Origin: Endomicrobiia bacterium
GTDB lineage: Bacteria > Elusimicrobiota > Endomicrobiia > PHAN01
Reading direction: 5' to 3'
DNA: 31,068 nucleotides
NCBI GenBank assembly: GCA_030018875.1
Contig: JASEHK010000002.1
Coordinates: forward strand, 1-31,068
Below, piece after piece: positions 18,901 to 30,900 of this stretch. The notes below the pieces were generated by a model. The model was not told the DNA's origin. It saw only the letters and a program-made list of their open reading frames with translations, and did no database searches. The position numbers and the translations under genes were made by a program. Position 1 is the stretch's first letter, and every line of letters starts with the position of its first letter.

Positions 18901-21900
18901 CATCTGAAGTTGCGTTGCTCCGGCGGGGAGAACAGCGAAGGGCAAAGTGTTTGTGGACGTAAGAGGCGAACCGCCCTGGTCGGCGACACTTATGGTGACG
19001 GCGTTCGTCGCCGTAAATAAAGTGTAGATGAATGTCGTCGTGCCGCCCTGCAAAGATTTTTCCTGATAACCCAAAGGATAATCGGCCCACGGGTCGGTGG
19101 ACATTGTTCTGACGAGAGGCGTAACGCCGGTCTGAGTGTTCCAGTATGCGTCCGTGGCATTTACCGTAATGATAAACGGCGCGCCGGCCGTCTGAGAAAC
19201 TATCGAGCCGGTGCGTCCCAGAGGCGAGCCGCCGCGCTGAACCTGATTGGGCGCCAATATCTGGAATTTCACCGCTGTCCCCGGGTTAAGTTTGATGTTC
19301 GGCGTGGCGTATCTTACCAGAGAGTACATCTCGGATTCCTCGGCGACGATGTTCCATCCGGTCGCCGAAGACGACACGTTTATCCAGTCGTATGTGAATT
19401 GGCCGTTTGTGTCCGTCACACCTATATAGTTATTGCTCGGAGAATAGATATCGTGATTAAGTTCCGACGCCAGAGACGGTGGAGTGCCGGTTCTGTTCAA
19501 TATGGCCTGAACTCCGCCGGGCGTCGGCGTGAGATTCCACCAGCGGTCCACTGCCCTTACGGTAACGTTGAACGCCACGCCGGCCTGCAGATTCACATTG
19601 GGAGCGCCGGACTTTCCGCCGGTGTAGTCGAAGTCGGTGTAAGGCGGTTTTCCGGGAACGGCCGTCTCGCCGGGCACGATTACCTGAAGTTTGTAGGTTG
19701 TGTTCGGCCCGACGGTGATGTTGCCGGTAAAGTCGGAGTTAAGCCCCGGCGCGGTAACGGTCGCCGACGATACCCTGGCCGTAACGAGCGTCAACTGGAA
19801 TGTCGTGGTTCCGTTCACGAGAGCGCGCGAGGATGGCTCGACGTCCCATGGGTCGCTCGTGTTTACCGTCGAGAGGGGGTTGGACGAAACAGTGTTGTAG
19901 TAAGCGTCCACGGCGTTTACGATAACGTTGAACGGCGTGCCGGCCGTGCGGGCGGAAGGCACATTTGTTCGACCGCGTCCCGCGTCATTGCCGGGAGTGT
20001 AGACCTCGCCGGGGGCCAGGAGCATCACCCTGTTTATCGCGGCGGGTCTTATATAAACTTTTTGCGATGTTCCCGAAACTACACCGGGCTCGACGGTCGA
20101 GGCCGTTACCGTCTGAGTGGAGGACTGCTTCATCGTTATATTGAAGGGCCTGACTCCGCCGGTCAAACCGCCGCCGGCAGGGTCTGTATCGTAAGGGTCG
20201 CTCGTTACCATACTGACGTTGCCGCCGGCCGTCGAGATTAGGTTATACCAGTTGTCGGTTCCGCGCACCGTGGCCACGAATGCTAATCCGGCCGTCTGAG
20301 AAGAGGGGTCGAGAGTCCATCCGGCTGTTCCGTCATAGGGCGGTTTTCCCGGAGCATACGTCTGCCCGGGCAGTATAATGTGGAGCCGCGTCCACGAACT
20401 GGCCGTGACGGTAAATATCGTAGATGTCCCGGCGGAATACGTGAAACTTTGGTCGTAGGCATAAGCGTAATGGGAGGTGGTCGCGGTAACGAGAGTCAGA
20501 GGAAATATCTGCGTGCCGTTGGCAAGCGAATTGACGGCGGGCTCATTGTCCCACGGATCGGTCGTCACTATGCCGACATCGGGGTTGGCCGCCTGGTTTA
20601 TGTTCCAGAGTATATCCGTGCAGTTCACGGTTATGTAGAACTGCGCGCCGGCTGTTCTTGACGCGGGTGTTCCGGATTTGCCGATAGGTGTGTTGGGACG
20701 GGCCGACTCGCCGGGCAGAAGCACTTGAAGTTTCACGGGCGGGCCGGGGTTTACGGGTATCCAGTCGGAAGTCGTGTTGCCGTAATAAAATCCGCTGCCG
20801 TCGGTATCCTCGGCGTGCAGATAGTGAGATGTGTTGGCCGTTACGAGAGTTATGTTGAAGACCGTCGAGCCGGCGATGAGCGGCTGATAAATTGGGTCCC
20901 ACGAATATTCCGGCAAGCCCTCGGCGGTGTCGTCGTTGACATCGCCCGGAGTGCGAAGGGTTACTCCGGGTTGCACCGCCGGAAGTATGTTGTTGTATCT
21001 ATCCGTCCCCAGGACTCTGACGGTGAACCACGTTCCCGCCTGTTGCGTCGCAGGCGTTCCGGATTTACCGGCGGAAGAACCGGGCAGATGTGTCTGGCCC
21101 TGAGGGAGTATCAGGAGTTTGGCCTGAGGCGGTGTGTCGGCGGCGGGCTCAACGTTTATCGAGGAGCGCGAGACATAGTATCCGTCGGCCGTTACCTGAA
21201 CTGTCGTTCTGTCGTTGAGAACACCTTGATAGAGTGTGGCTTTTCTTAAATTAACCGCGAACGAGTATTTTCCGCCTTCAAGAGGCATAGCCGCAGGCAC
21301 GCTTCCGTATATATCGGTATGCGCGACGGCGACAAGGGGATTGTTAACCGAATTGATGTTCCAGTACTTGTCGCAGGCCGCCACGGTGGCGTAGTAGGTC
21401 GCGCCGGCCAGCCACGCCGACGGATTACCAGTGGCGCCGCCCGGATACCAGCCCTCGCCCGTCGGAGCATACGGCGGACGTCCCGGCGCGTGGGTCTGCC
21501 CGGGCATAAGTAGCAACAGGTAGACCGCGTCCGACGCGGCGAGTACCGGCACGACGGAATTGCCGCTCGTCAGAGGAGAGGGCGGAGCCGGCGACGTAAC
21601 ATCGGCGACGGTGATGGTTGTATTGCGGTTGGCCGGGTTAAGCGCTCCGGCGTTGCCGGTGATGAGCGTCGTCGCAAAGACGGTTACGCCGTCCTGTAAC
21701 ACGAGGTCGGCAATTGCGGGCGCGTAAGTATCGTTGGATGTGAGGCGCACAGTGGCCGAGGAATACGACGGGTTCCACTTGGAGTCGGTCGCCTGCACGG
21801 TAACAAGGAACACCTCGCCGGCCGTGCGCACCGACGAACTGCCTTGCTTGCCCGTGGAGGAGCCGGGCAAAGGACTTTCTCCGGGGGCCATCACAAGAAT

Positions 21901-24900
21901 CTTGGACGCTGTTCCGGACTGCACGCGCACTTTGGGAGATGTGTCGGGCAGAAGGTATCCCGCCGGCGAGCCGGGGGCGGTGGAGGCCGTTATCTTCCAG
22001 CCGCCGCCCGCCGTCGAGGACGCGGTTATGAGCGTCGTCCATATCTCGGCGGAACCAAAATTCGTGGACTGATTGCCGGGCGGCACGAAATACGGGTCGT
22101 CGGCGGTAAGCCGGACGGTCGGGTTGGTGTTGGTGTTTCTGTTCCAGTATTTGTCTACGACATTGACGGTAACCAGACTCGGAACGTCGGCCGTCCAGAA
22201 TTGCGGCTCGCCGCCGGTCTTGCCGCCGTTATCGTAATCGCCCGGAACGGCCGTCTCGCCGGGCGCCAGGATCTGAAGTTTTTCGGCCGCGCCGAACCCT
22301 GATGTAATCGGAGGCGTGATATATTTGGCGAGGTTGTTTCCTCCGGCGGTGGAAGCCGTAATCGTATATGCCTCGCCTACGCCCCGTCGGAACTCTATCT
22401 GGAATGTTACCACACCCGATGTCGTGGAGTTGGATGCTGGATGGATGTCGTATGGATCTTCCGTCGTGACACCGACGAGAGCCGAGGTAGTAGTAACGAG
22501 GTTCCAGCGATTGTCGGTGATGAGAACCGTTACCCCGAACGGAGCGCCCGCCGTCTGATTCGAGACCGTGCCGGTCTTGCCGCTCGAAGTTCCGGGGGCG
22601 TGTTGCTCAGCAGGAACGAGAACCAATAATCTCGACGGTGGCGCAGGGTCCACTTTTATTTTGGGCGTAACATATTCGGTGTATCCGGCTCCGGAGGCAG
22701 TTACGGTCCAGCCATCGGTTGACGACGTAACGAGAGTTATGTCAACATTTTTGACTCCGCCGACGAGGCCCTGCGCTCCGGGATTAGTGTCATTAACATC
22801 GGACGTTACGACGGTGGCGACTACGTTCTGATTGGGCGCGTTGTAGAAATCATCAACGAGATAGACGGTAACGGTAAATGTCGAACCCGCGACTTGAGTA
22901 TTTACCGTCGAGTCCTCGGTCTTTCCGGCCTTGCCCGATGTCTTTCCGGGCGCCCACGTCTCGCCGGGGGCGATGACGAGATATTTTTTGGCGTCGCCCG
23001 GGTTGACGGTAATTCTGGGCGAAACGTCGTCGGACAGCGACGGAGGATTGGGATCCACGTCGCGCAAAGTTACCGTCCACGAAGACGGCGACGAGCCGAA
23101 GCCCGACGTTCTGAACTCGACGGGGAAGGTCGTTGTGCCGTTGACCAAGAGCCGCGACGACGGATAGACCGCGTAAGGGTCGTAGTCGCCCAGTTTTACG
23201 AGTTCGACCCACTGCATATCCACGCCCGAATCAACGCGGTTCCAGTATCTGTCAACGAGATTCGCCGTAACGTTGAATCCGGTTCCGGCGACGCGGGCGG
23301 TGGGCGCGTCCGTCTTGCCGTAAGGCGCCGCGTTCACTCCGTTGTTCCATTTACCCTCGACGGCGGTTTCGCCGGGCACGAGCGTCTGGAGGCGAAGTTC
23401 GGCGAGCACGTCTATCTTGGGTATTACTGTGACTATGCTCGAAGTGCCATGGCTGAGATAATATCCGTCGGGAGCGATGGAAGTGTCCACCGCATATATT
23501 CTGTGGCTCGAGCCGCGGGTTACGAGCATCACAGGGAATACAGTGGCGCCGTTGGAAAGCGGCTGAGTCGCGGGATGAATGTCGTAGGAGTCGGTCGTAT
23601 CAAGACGGATGCCGTCGGGGTCGTTGTAACCGGCCTTGGCGTTCCAGTTTGCGTCGGTGGCGTTGACGGTAACATAGAACGTGACACCGGCGGTGAGCGT
23701 CTGGGGAGTTCCCTGTTTTCCGGCCGACGAACCCGCGAGCAAAGTTTCGCCAGGCACAAGAACCTGAAGCCGCGACACCGTTCCGGCAAGCACCGTGAAC
23801 TCGTCGGAAATGTTAAGCGCCATAAACGGAGACGATATATCGGATGCGGTGAGCGTCTGTGTGGACGCGGTGACGGGCGTGATGACGAAGTGCGTAACGC
23901 CGGCGATGAGAGCGCGCGTGGCGGGATGTATGTCATAGAGGTCGCTGGTGGCCACTGAAACGGACGACGTGTCGGCCGGCTGGAAGTTATAGTAGTCGTC
24001 GCAGGACTTGACGGTTATCGTAAACGGCGAACCGGCCGTTTGAGCCGACGGCGAATCGCTTCTTCCCGCGGAAGTTCCCCACGCCTCGGACTGTCCCGGC
24101 ATCAACACAAGGAGTTTGGCGGCCGAATTGGGCTGCATCGGCACGGCGGCGGAATCGTAAGCCGTAAAGCCTCCGGCCGCCACGGACACCGACCATCCCG
24201 TGTCATTTCTGGTGATAAGAGTGACGGGGAAAGTCGTCGCGCCATTCATCAGAGCGCGCGCGCCCGGATGAGTGTCGTTCGGATCGGTGGTGGTAAGGTC
24301 GGCCGTCGGATTGAACGACGAGTTTCTGTTCCACCAGTTGTCCGTGGCGTAAACCGTGACGGCAAATTGAGTTCCGGCCGTTCTGGTTGAAGGCGCTCCG
24401 TCGAGACCGTAGGGCGCGATGTCGAACTTGCCGGGCTTGAATGTCTGCCCGGGCAGGAGCGCTATGAGACGACGATTGGCGGGGTCGGCGCCGTGGGCGT
24501 TGGGCGAAACCGATATGCCGGAGACGCTCGACGCGCTCATCAAGGACTGCGGCGCTTTTGCGACGAGTGTCCACGAAGTATTCCAGTTGAGAGCGTCGGT
24601 CGCTGAAACGAATGTCTGATTAAATGTCACCTGGCCGTTGACTATATTGGCCGTGGCCGGGTGGACGTCGTAGGGGTCTGTCGTCTCGACGAAGGACGCC
24701 GTCGTCGTCGAGGTCTTGTTGTACCAGTTGTCAACGCCGTAAACCGTAAGAGTAAACTGCTCGCCGGCGGTGTAAGTATCGGGCGCGCCTTCTTTTCCGG
24801 CGGGAGTCTGTTTCCATCGTCCCGATTTATAAGTTTCTCCGGGCATAACCGCCAACAGGCGCACAGGCGCGTTGAAAGTAACGGTTACGACGGGCACGCT

Positions 24901-27900
24901 GTAAGATGTAAGCGGGTCCATATCCTCGTCGGTGGCGACGATGGTGTGAGACGATGCGGTGAAAAGCGCGAACGGGAGCGTCGCGCGTCCGCTCACCAGT
25001 GACTGCGGTGTCGAGAAAACCGTTTCATAGCCGCCGGTCGCGGTAAGCCGCACGGTGGCGTTCGCATCGGCGCGGCGGTTCCAGTATTGGTCGGTTCCGT
25101 CAACCGTGACATTATATGATTGTCCCGCCGTCCACACGGTGGGCGAGCCCTGTTTGCCGGACGACGAACCGGGCAGAGGCGATTCGCCGGGCATCATAAC
25201 GAGAAGCCGCACCGCCACAGCCGAGTTGACCGTTGAAACTACGGTCGTGTAGGGCTGATAATTATAACCGCGCGGCGGCGAGCTTTCTATGTCGGCGGCA
25301 GTAACACTGAAAGTGCCGGCGGTCACCAACGCAAGATTAAAGTTTCTGGCGCCGTTGACCATAACCTCGGCGCCCGGCTCGGTGTCGTAAAGGTCTGTCG
25401 TCGCAACTTGAGTGTAAGCATTGCCCTGAACGGGATCGAAGCCGTAGAGAGCGTCGTTAATTACGTTCCAGTAATGGTCTGCGGCGTGGGCGGTAAGAGT
25501 GAATGACGCGCCGGCCGTCCTGACTGTGGCCGCTCCCGACTTGCCGCCGGTGTTATTGGGATATGTGTAGGGCGGTTTGCCGGAGTCGAGCGTTTCGCCG
25601 GGCAACAACGCCAGAAGTTTTCTGGGCTTGCCTTCGCCGGGCGCGTGAGGCGCGGGATTTACTTTCACCGGCTGCGAGTTGGCCGTGTCGTATATATTCG
25701 GCGAGATGTCGTCGGCGGTTATGGCCCAGCCGGTCGTCGAGGCCGTCACGAGATACCAGTAGTAAGGCGCGTCTATGCCTATCTGGCCGTTGGACATCGG
25801 CTCGTCAACATAAGTCGGTCCCGACTCGGGCGGCTGGCGGTCGTGCGGGTCGGCGGCGGACAAGCGGATGGTCGGCTGCGGGTCAACGTTTGTAACCCTG
25901 TTATAGAATGGGTCTGTCACGGCCACCGATATTCTGAAGTTCTGACCGGCCGTCTGCTGACTCGGCGCGCCGGCTCTTCCGTAGGGCTGAGAATATCCGG
26001 CCTCCTCGCACTTGCCGGGGACGTGGGATTCTCCGTCAACGAATATCAGGAGTTTGGCGGGAGCGGCAGACTCTACCGTGATGACCTCGCCGGTCTGCTC
26101 TATAAGCCCGCCGCCGACTTTCTGCGCGCGGACGCGGCGCGTGGCCGCCGTATAAGCCGTGGCGGTGAATGTCGAAGTATTGACGAGAGTTGTCGTGGAG
26201 GCGAAGACTTTTCCGTAGGGATCCTCTTCGGTGGAAGTGATTACGACTTTAACATCCACGGTAACGTTAGTCGAGGTGACGTTCCAGTAGGAGTCGCATG
26301 CGTTGACCGTAACGTTGAAGGGCGAGCCGGCCGTCTGGTTTACCGTCGAGAAAGTGTTTTTGCCGTAGGGCTCGGAAGCATAAGGAGAACCGTTCCACTT
26401 TCCGGGGACATTGTTCTGGTTGGGCGAAAGCACCTGAAGTCTGGTGGCCGCGGCGGGATTGACGGTGAACTGCGCCGTGGTGCTTGTAACGTAAACCGGC
26501 GGAGTGCCGTCAACGTCTTCGACCTTTACTCTCTGAAGTTTGGCGGTTACGGGCGTAACAATAAAGGTTTCCTGTCCCGCTATCATTGATTTTGTCGTCG
26601 GAATGACCGCGTAACCGTCGTCTACGAGCGTAACCCGCGCCTCAGTCGGCGCGTCCACCGCCAGGCGGTTCCAATTGGAATCCACAGAATTAATCGTAAC
26701 GGAGAATCCCGAACCCGCGGCGCGCGGAGTTATAGAACCCGTAACGCCGGCGCTATGCCCGGGCTCGGCCGTCTGTCCCGGCATTACTATCTGGAGGCGT
26801 CGTTTCCCTTCCGTCGAATCGTTATCGGGGTTGACCTCTATCGCGGCTACCGTCTGAGAACTCCACAAAACGGCTTCGCCGGAATCATCATAAACGGTGA
26901 TGTCGGTATAGACGGTGTCAAGCGTGTTTCCCGTCGGACGGGCGCGGCGGAGCGTCAGGGGTTTTATCGTCTGACCGACTCCGGCGGGCAGAGATTCGGT
27001 TATCGTCGCGGCGTACTGGTCGGTGGATACTACTTTTATCTGCCTGTCTCCCGACGTATTGTGGTTCCAATATTGGTCGCAGGCGCGGACGGTAACGTTG
27101 AACGCGATACCCGCCGTGCGCGACTGCGCCGAGCCGGACTTTCCGACGGAAGCGCCAGGGGCGGCGGCCTCGCTGGGAACGATTATCTGGAGTTTTGACA
27201 CGGAAGCGGGACCGACCGATATCGCGGGACTCGTGTCTCCTGGATAGTTCGTGCCGGTCTCGCCGGAATCCGACACGGCGACATAGCGCGACGCCGGCCC
27301 GTTCGTCTGTCCCGTGGATACGAGATAATTTATGGAGAAGTTTCTCGCGCCGGCGGTCAGTGAGGCGGATACGGGGTTTGACTCTATCGAATACGGCGTG
27401 ATACCAACGTTGACTTTTGGCATCGTGGCATTCGTTACAATGTTGAAAAACTTATCCACCAGATTGACGGTCGCCTGATAAGTGACTCCCGCAGTGAGCG
27501 CGTCCGGGTTTCCCGACTTGCCGTAGGGAGCCGCGCCGCCATAGTAGGAAGATTCGGGCTCGTTGACCTTGCCGGCGATGCGGGTTTCGCCGGGCGCGAG
27601 CGCCTGAAGTTTCATATCTCCGACGGTAGGATTGGGTCTTATGTATACTCCGTTCGATGTGCCCGACGATATTGACGTGCCGCTGAATACGCCGGCCTCC
27701 ATATAATGCGTGGCGGCCGTTATCATCGTAACGACAAACGTCGTGGAGCCGCCGGAAAGCGGAGTCGTCGTCGGATGAATGTCGTAGGTATCCGTCGTAA
27801 CAAGTCGTATCACTGCGTTCGCATCGTCGCGGCGGTTCCAGTAATTGTCAACCGCAAAAACCGTGACGGTGAAGGGAATGCCTGCCGTCTGCATCGTGGT

Positions 27901-30900
27901 GGTCGTCGTTGAGCGGCCTCCGTCGGAATAAGGCGCACCGTAAGGCGGCTTGCCCCATACCGCCGTCTGACCCGGGGACAAAACCATAAGGCGGTCCACC
28001 GACGCCGCGGCGAGGGGGATGGGAGAGGGAGTCGTGTGCGCCGTCCAGTTCGTCGCGCCCTGATCGTTGACGGTCAACGTCTGATTCCCGCGGGTTATCA
28101 ATGTCACGCTGTAAGTCGTGGCGCCTTTGGGCAGGCCGTCGCCGCCGACGAGGGCCTTATCCTGAGGAAGCGAAGTCGCGTAAGCGTCGGAAGCCGTAAG
28201 CAGACGGACGGTCGTTGAGGTTGACGGCACGATGTTCCAGTAACGGTCAGTGGCGTCGGCCGTAACGGTGAATGAAACGCCCGCGGTCTGTCCCGACGGC
28301 GAACCGCCCAATCCGGACTGAGTGCCGGGTTTGTCCGTGGAGCCGGGGACGCGGACTCTTAGTTTTTCGGGAGCCGCGACGCCTACGGCGATGTCCACAA
28401 AGCCGCTAACCGAGGCGCTGTCTATGTCGGTAACATACACTCTGCGGGTTCCGGCCTTGACTAATTTAAGCGTCTCGCTCGATATCAGGGCGCTGAAAGT
28501 CGTGGCGCCCTGCACCTCGTCGGTGAATCTGTAATCGGCCGGCAGCCAACCCTTCCAGGCGACGCTCTCGTCGCCGGTAATGTAGGGCGCCTCGGGCTCG
28601 CCGGGCGAACCTATGGGGCCGTCAACGGTTAATCGCACGCGGCCGCGATAATTTCTGGCGCGGTCGCCGCCGCCGTCGGGCTGGTCCTTGGCCTCGACCA
28701 CGAGGCTTACGGCCGTGCCCGCCGTAGGATTGGAATTGAGCGTGGACACGTTGAAGGATTTGGCGGGCAGCGTCACGGAGAATCTGGTCCAATGCATCAG
28801 TGTATGGTCCTGGACGTTTCCGGCGCGGTCTTTCGCGCGGGCCTTGGCCAGGTACCATTTGCCGGAGCGCCACAGACCGGTCATTTCGTCCACGGAAAAC
28901 CATCCGAGACCGCCCGTGGCGGGCCGCCAAATGAGCGAACCGCCGTAGGCCGTCCACGTGGAACCGTTCCACAGAAAATCGCCGGAGGAAGGAGCGCCGT
29001 TCTCGTCGGAGTCCAACACTATGACAACCTGTGTCCCATCGGTCAGAACTCCGGAGTTGCCCACGGCGTTGAAACTATCGGCCGAGGTTCCATATATCCG
29101 GGCGATGTCCACCTGATACGAATCGTTCTCGGGCACCGTTATCGCGGACGTAGGCAGCGTAACGTCGAATATGAACTGGTTCGTTACTATATTGGTTTCG
29201 ATGTTGGGGCTCGATGCGCCAAAATTATTTTGCGCCATGTCGTGCGCGCGCGAACGGACGCGGTATGACCTTCCGTCCTTCCATCCGTCGGGCTGGAGCG
29301 GATCCATAAGGGCCGGCTCCACGTACGACCAAGTTACCGTGCTCCCGCCCACGGCCGAGGTGGAGAGATTTACCCAGATGTCGCCCGACGACCAGAACTT
29401 GCTGGAGCCATCGTCGTACCAGGTCGCGCCGGCGGTCACATCGTATATCTGTATCTGGACCTTCTGGATGCCCGCGGTAATGTCCATGGCCGTGCCGGTT
29501 ATCTGCGACAGAGAGTTATACGCGCCGTTCGACGCGGGAAGAACCGCGCGCGAAACGGGCGGTTGTCTGTCGAAGGTGAATATGTAAGCGTCGGTAATGG
29601 TTCTTATGTTGGACGAGGGCAAACTCGGGTCGCGCGCCTCGACGTCAATCGTGTAGGTTTGGCCGCTCGTCCACGCATAGTCGGGACTCAACGGGTCAAG
29701 GAAGTTGTCGTGCGAATATGTCCAGTCTATCACGCCCGTGCCTTGTCCCGCTGCGTTGACCCAGGCGTTCGCGGGGTCGCCGAATGTCTGCCATCCGGTG
29801 AATGACCAGTATTTTCCGTCGGACTGTCTTCTTATTCTGACGCGGACGGACAAAACCCTAGTCTCGACGTCGCGCGCGGTGCCCGAGAGCGTGGGGAGTA
29901 AGTTTATGTTATTGCCGGCGGGAATGGTGACGGCGGCCGTCGGCGAGACGTTATCCATCTTGACGCGCGTGGTGGACAAGACGGTTTGGTAGTTTCCGGC
30001 ATAGTCGCGGGCGCGGGAAATTATTTTGTAAACTTTGTTGTTCGTCCACGTGACGACGGCGGACGTAGACCATTGAACCGCGCCGGAGCCGGAACCCGCG
30101 ACTACCGTCCAGAATTTTTCCGTGGCATCGTCGGGAGAATCCCAATTTCCGATGGAATCGTTCCAGGTATAACCCTCGCTTTCGTCGTAAACTTTTATTT
30201 TTACGCCGAGGATGCCGTTTGAATCCGCGGCGGTTCCGGTTATGGAAGGAATAGAGGAGTAGCCGCGGTTCTGTCCGTCATAAACATTCTCGGGCAGACC
30301 GATTAAAGAATCCGGAGCAACCTCGTCGAACTTAAACGTAGAACCCGCATTAAGCGGCTCAAGTTCCGCGTTGAGAGCTTTGTCGTAAACCTTGCATTGT
30401 ATCGTGTATGTCTCGCCGTCCGTCCAGACCGGCATATCGGTGTCATAGCGCCACTTGCCGGTCTTGTCTCCCGCGCCCATATCGAAAAGAGTCGTGGGAA
30501 GTTCGTTGACGGTCCCCTGCCAAACCGTGCCGCCGCCCTGATAGTAATCTCCGTTGGATCTTCTAATCAATACTTTGACCGAGCCAATGCCCGTTGTGCC
30601 CGGACCTGTGTCGGGGTCCGACGCGGTGCCGGAGAGCGTGGGAAGCAGGCGGTAAAATCCGCCGTCAACGGGAAGCGTAACGCGCGAAACAGGTCTGGTC
30701 TCGTCGAACTTGAATATCTTGCCCGACGACGGATCCTCGGCGTTTCCGGCGACGTCGTAGGCGCGGCTCTTGATATGATATTGATGTCCGTCCGTCCACG
30801 ACGACATATTGTAAGTCCAATCGGCCGCGCCCGTAACCGCGGGCCACGTGGCCGGCTCGCCAACCTGCCAGGAAGCGCCGTTCCAATATGTGCTGGGATA

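Noticed and set aside
16363..28371. CRISPR array or DNA satellite suggested by the regular ~375-bp period
   Set aside because: The period is in the protein; DNA identity is low, there are no short identical repeats with spacers, and the frame is continuous.
7177..30222. Many long plus-strand open frames (up to about 470 codons) opposite the giant gene
   Set aside because: Their translations are Arg/Gly-rich with no family motifs, they overlap each other and the clear repeat protein, and they arise from GC-rich antisense codon patterns.
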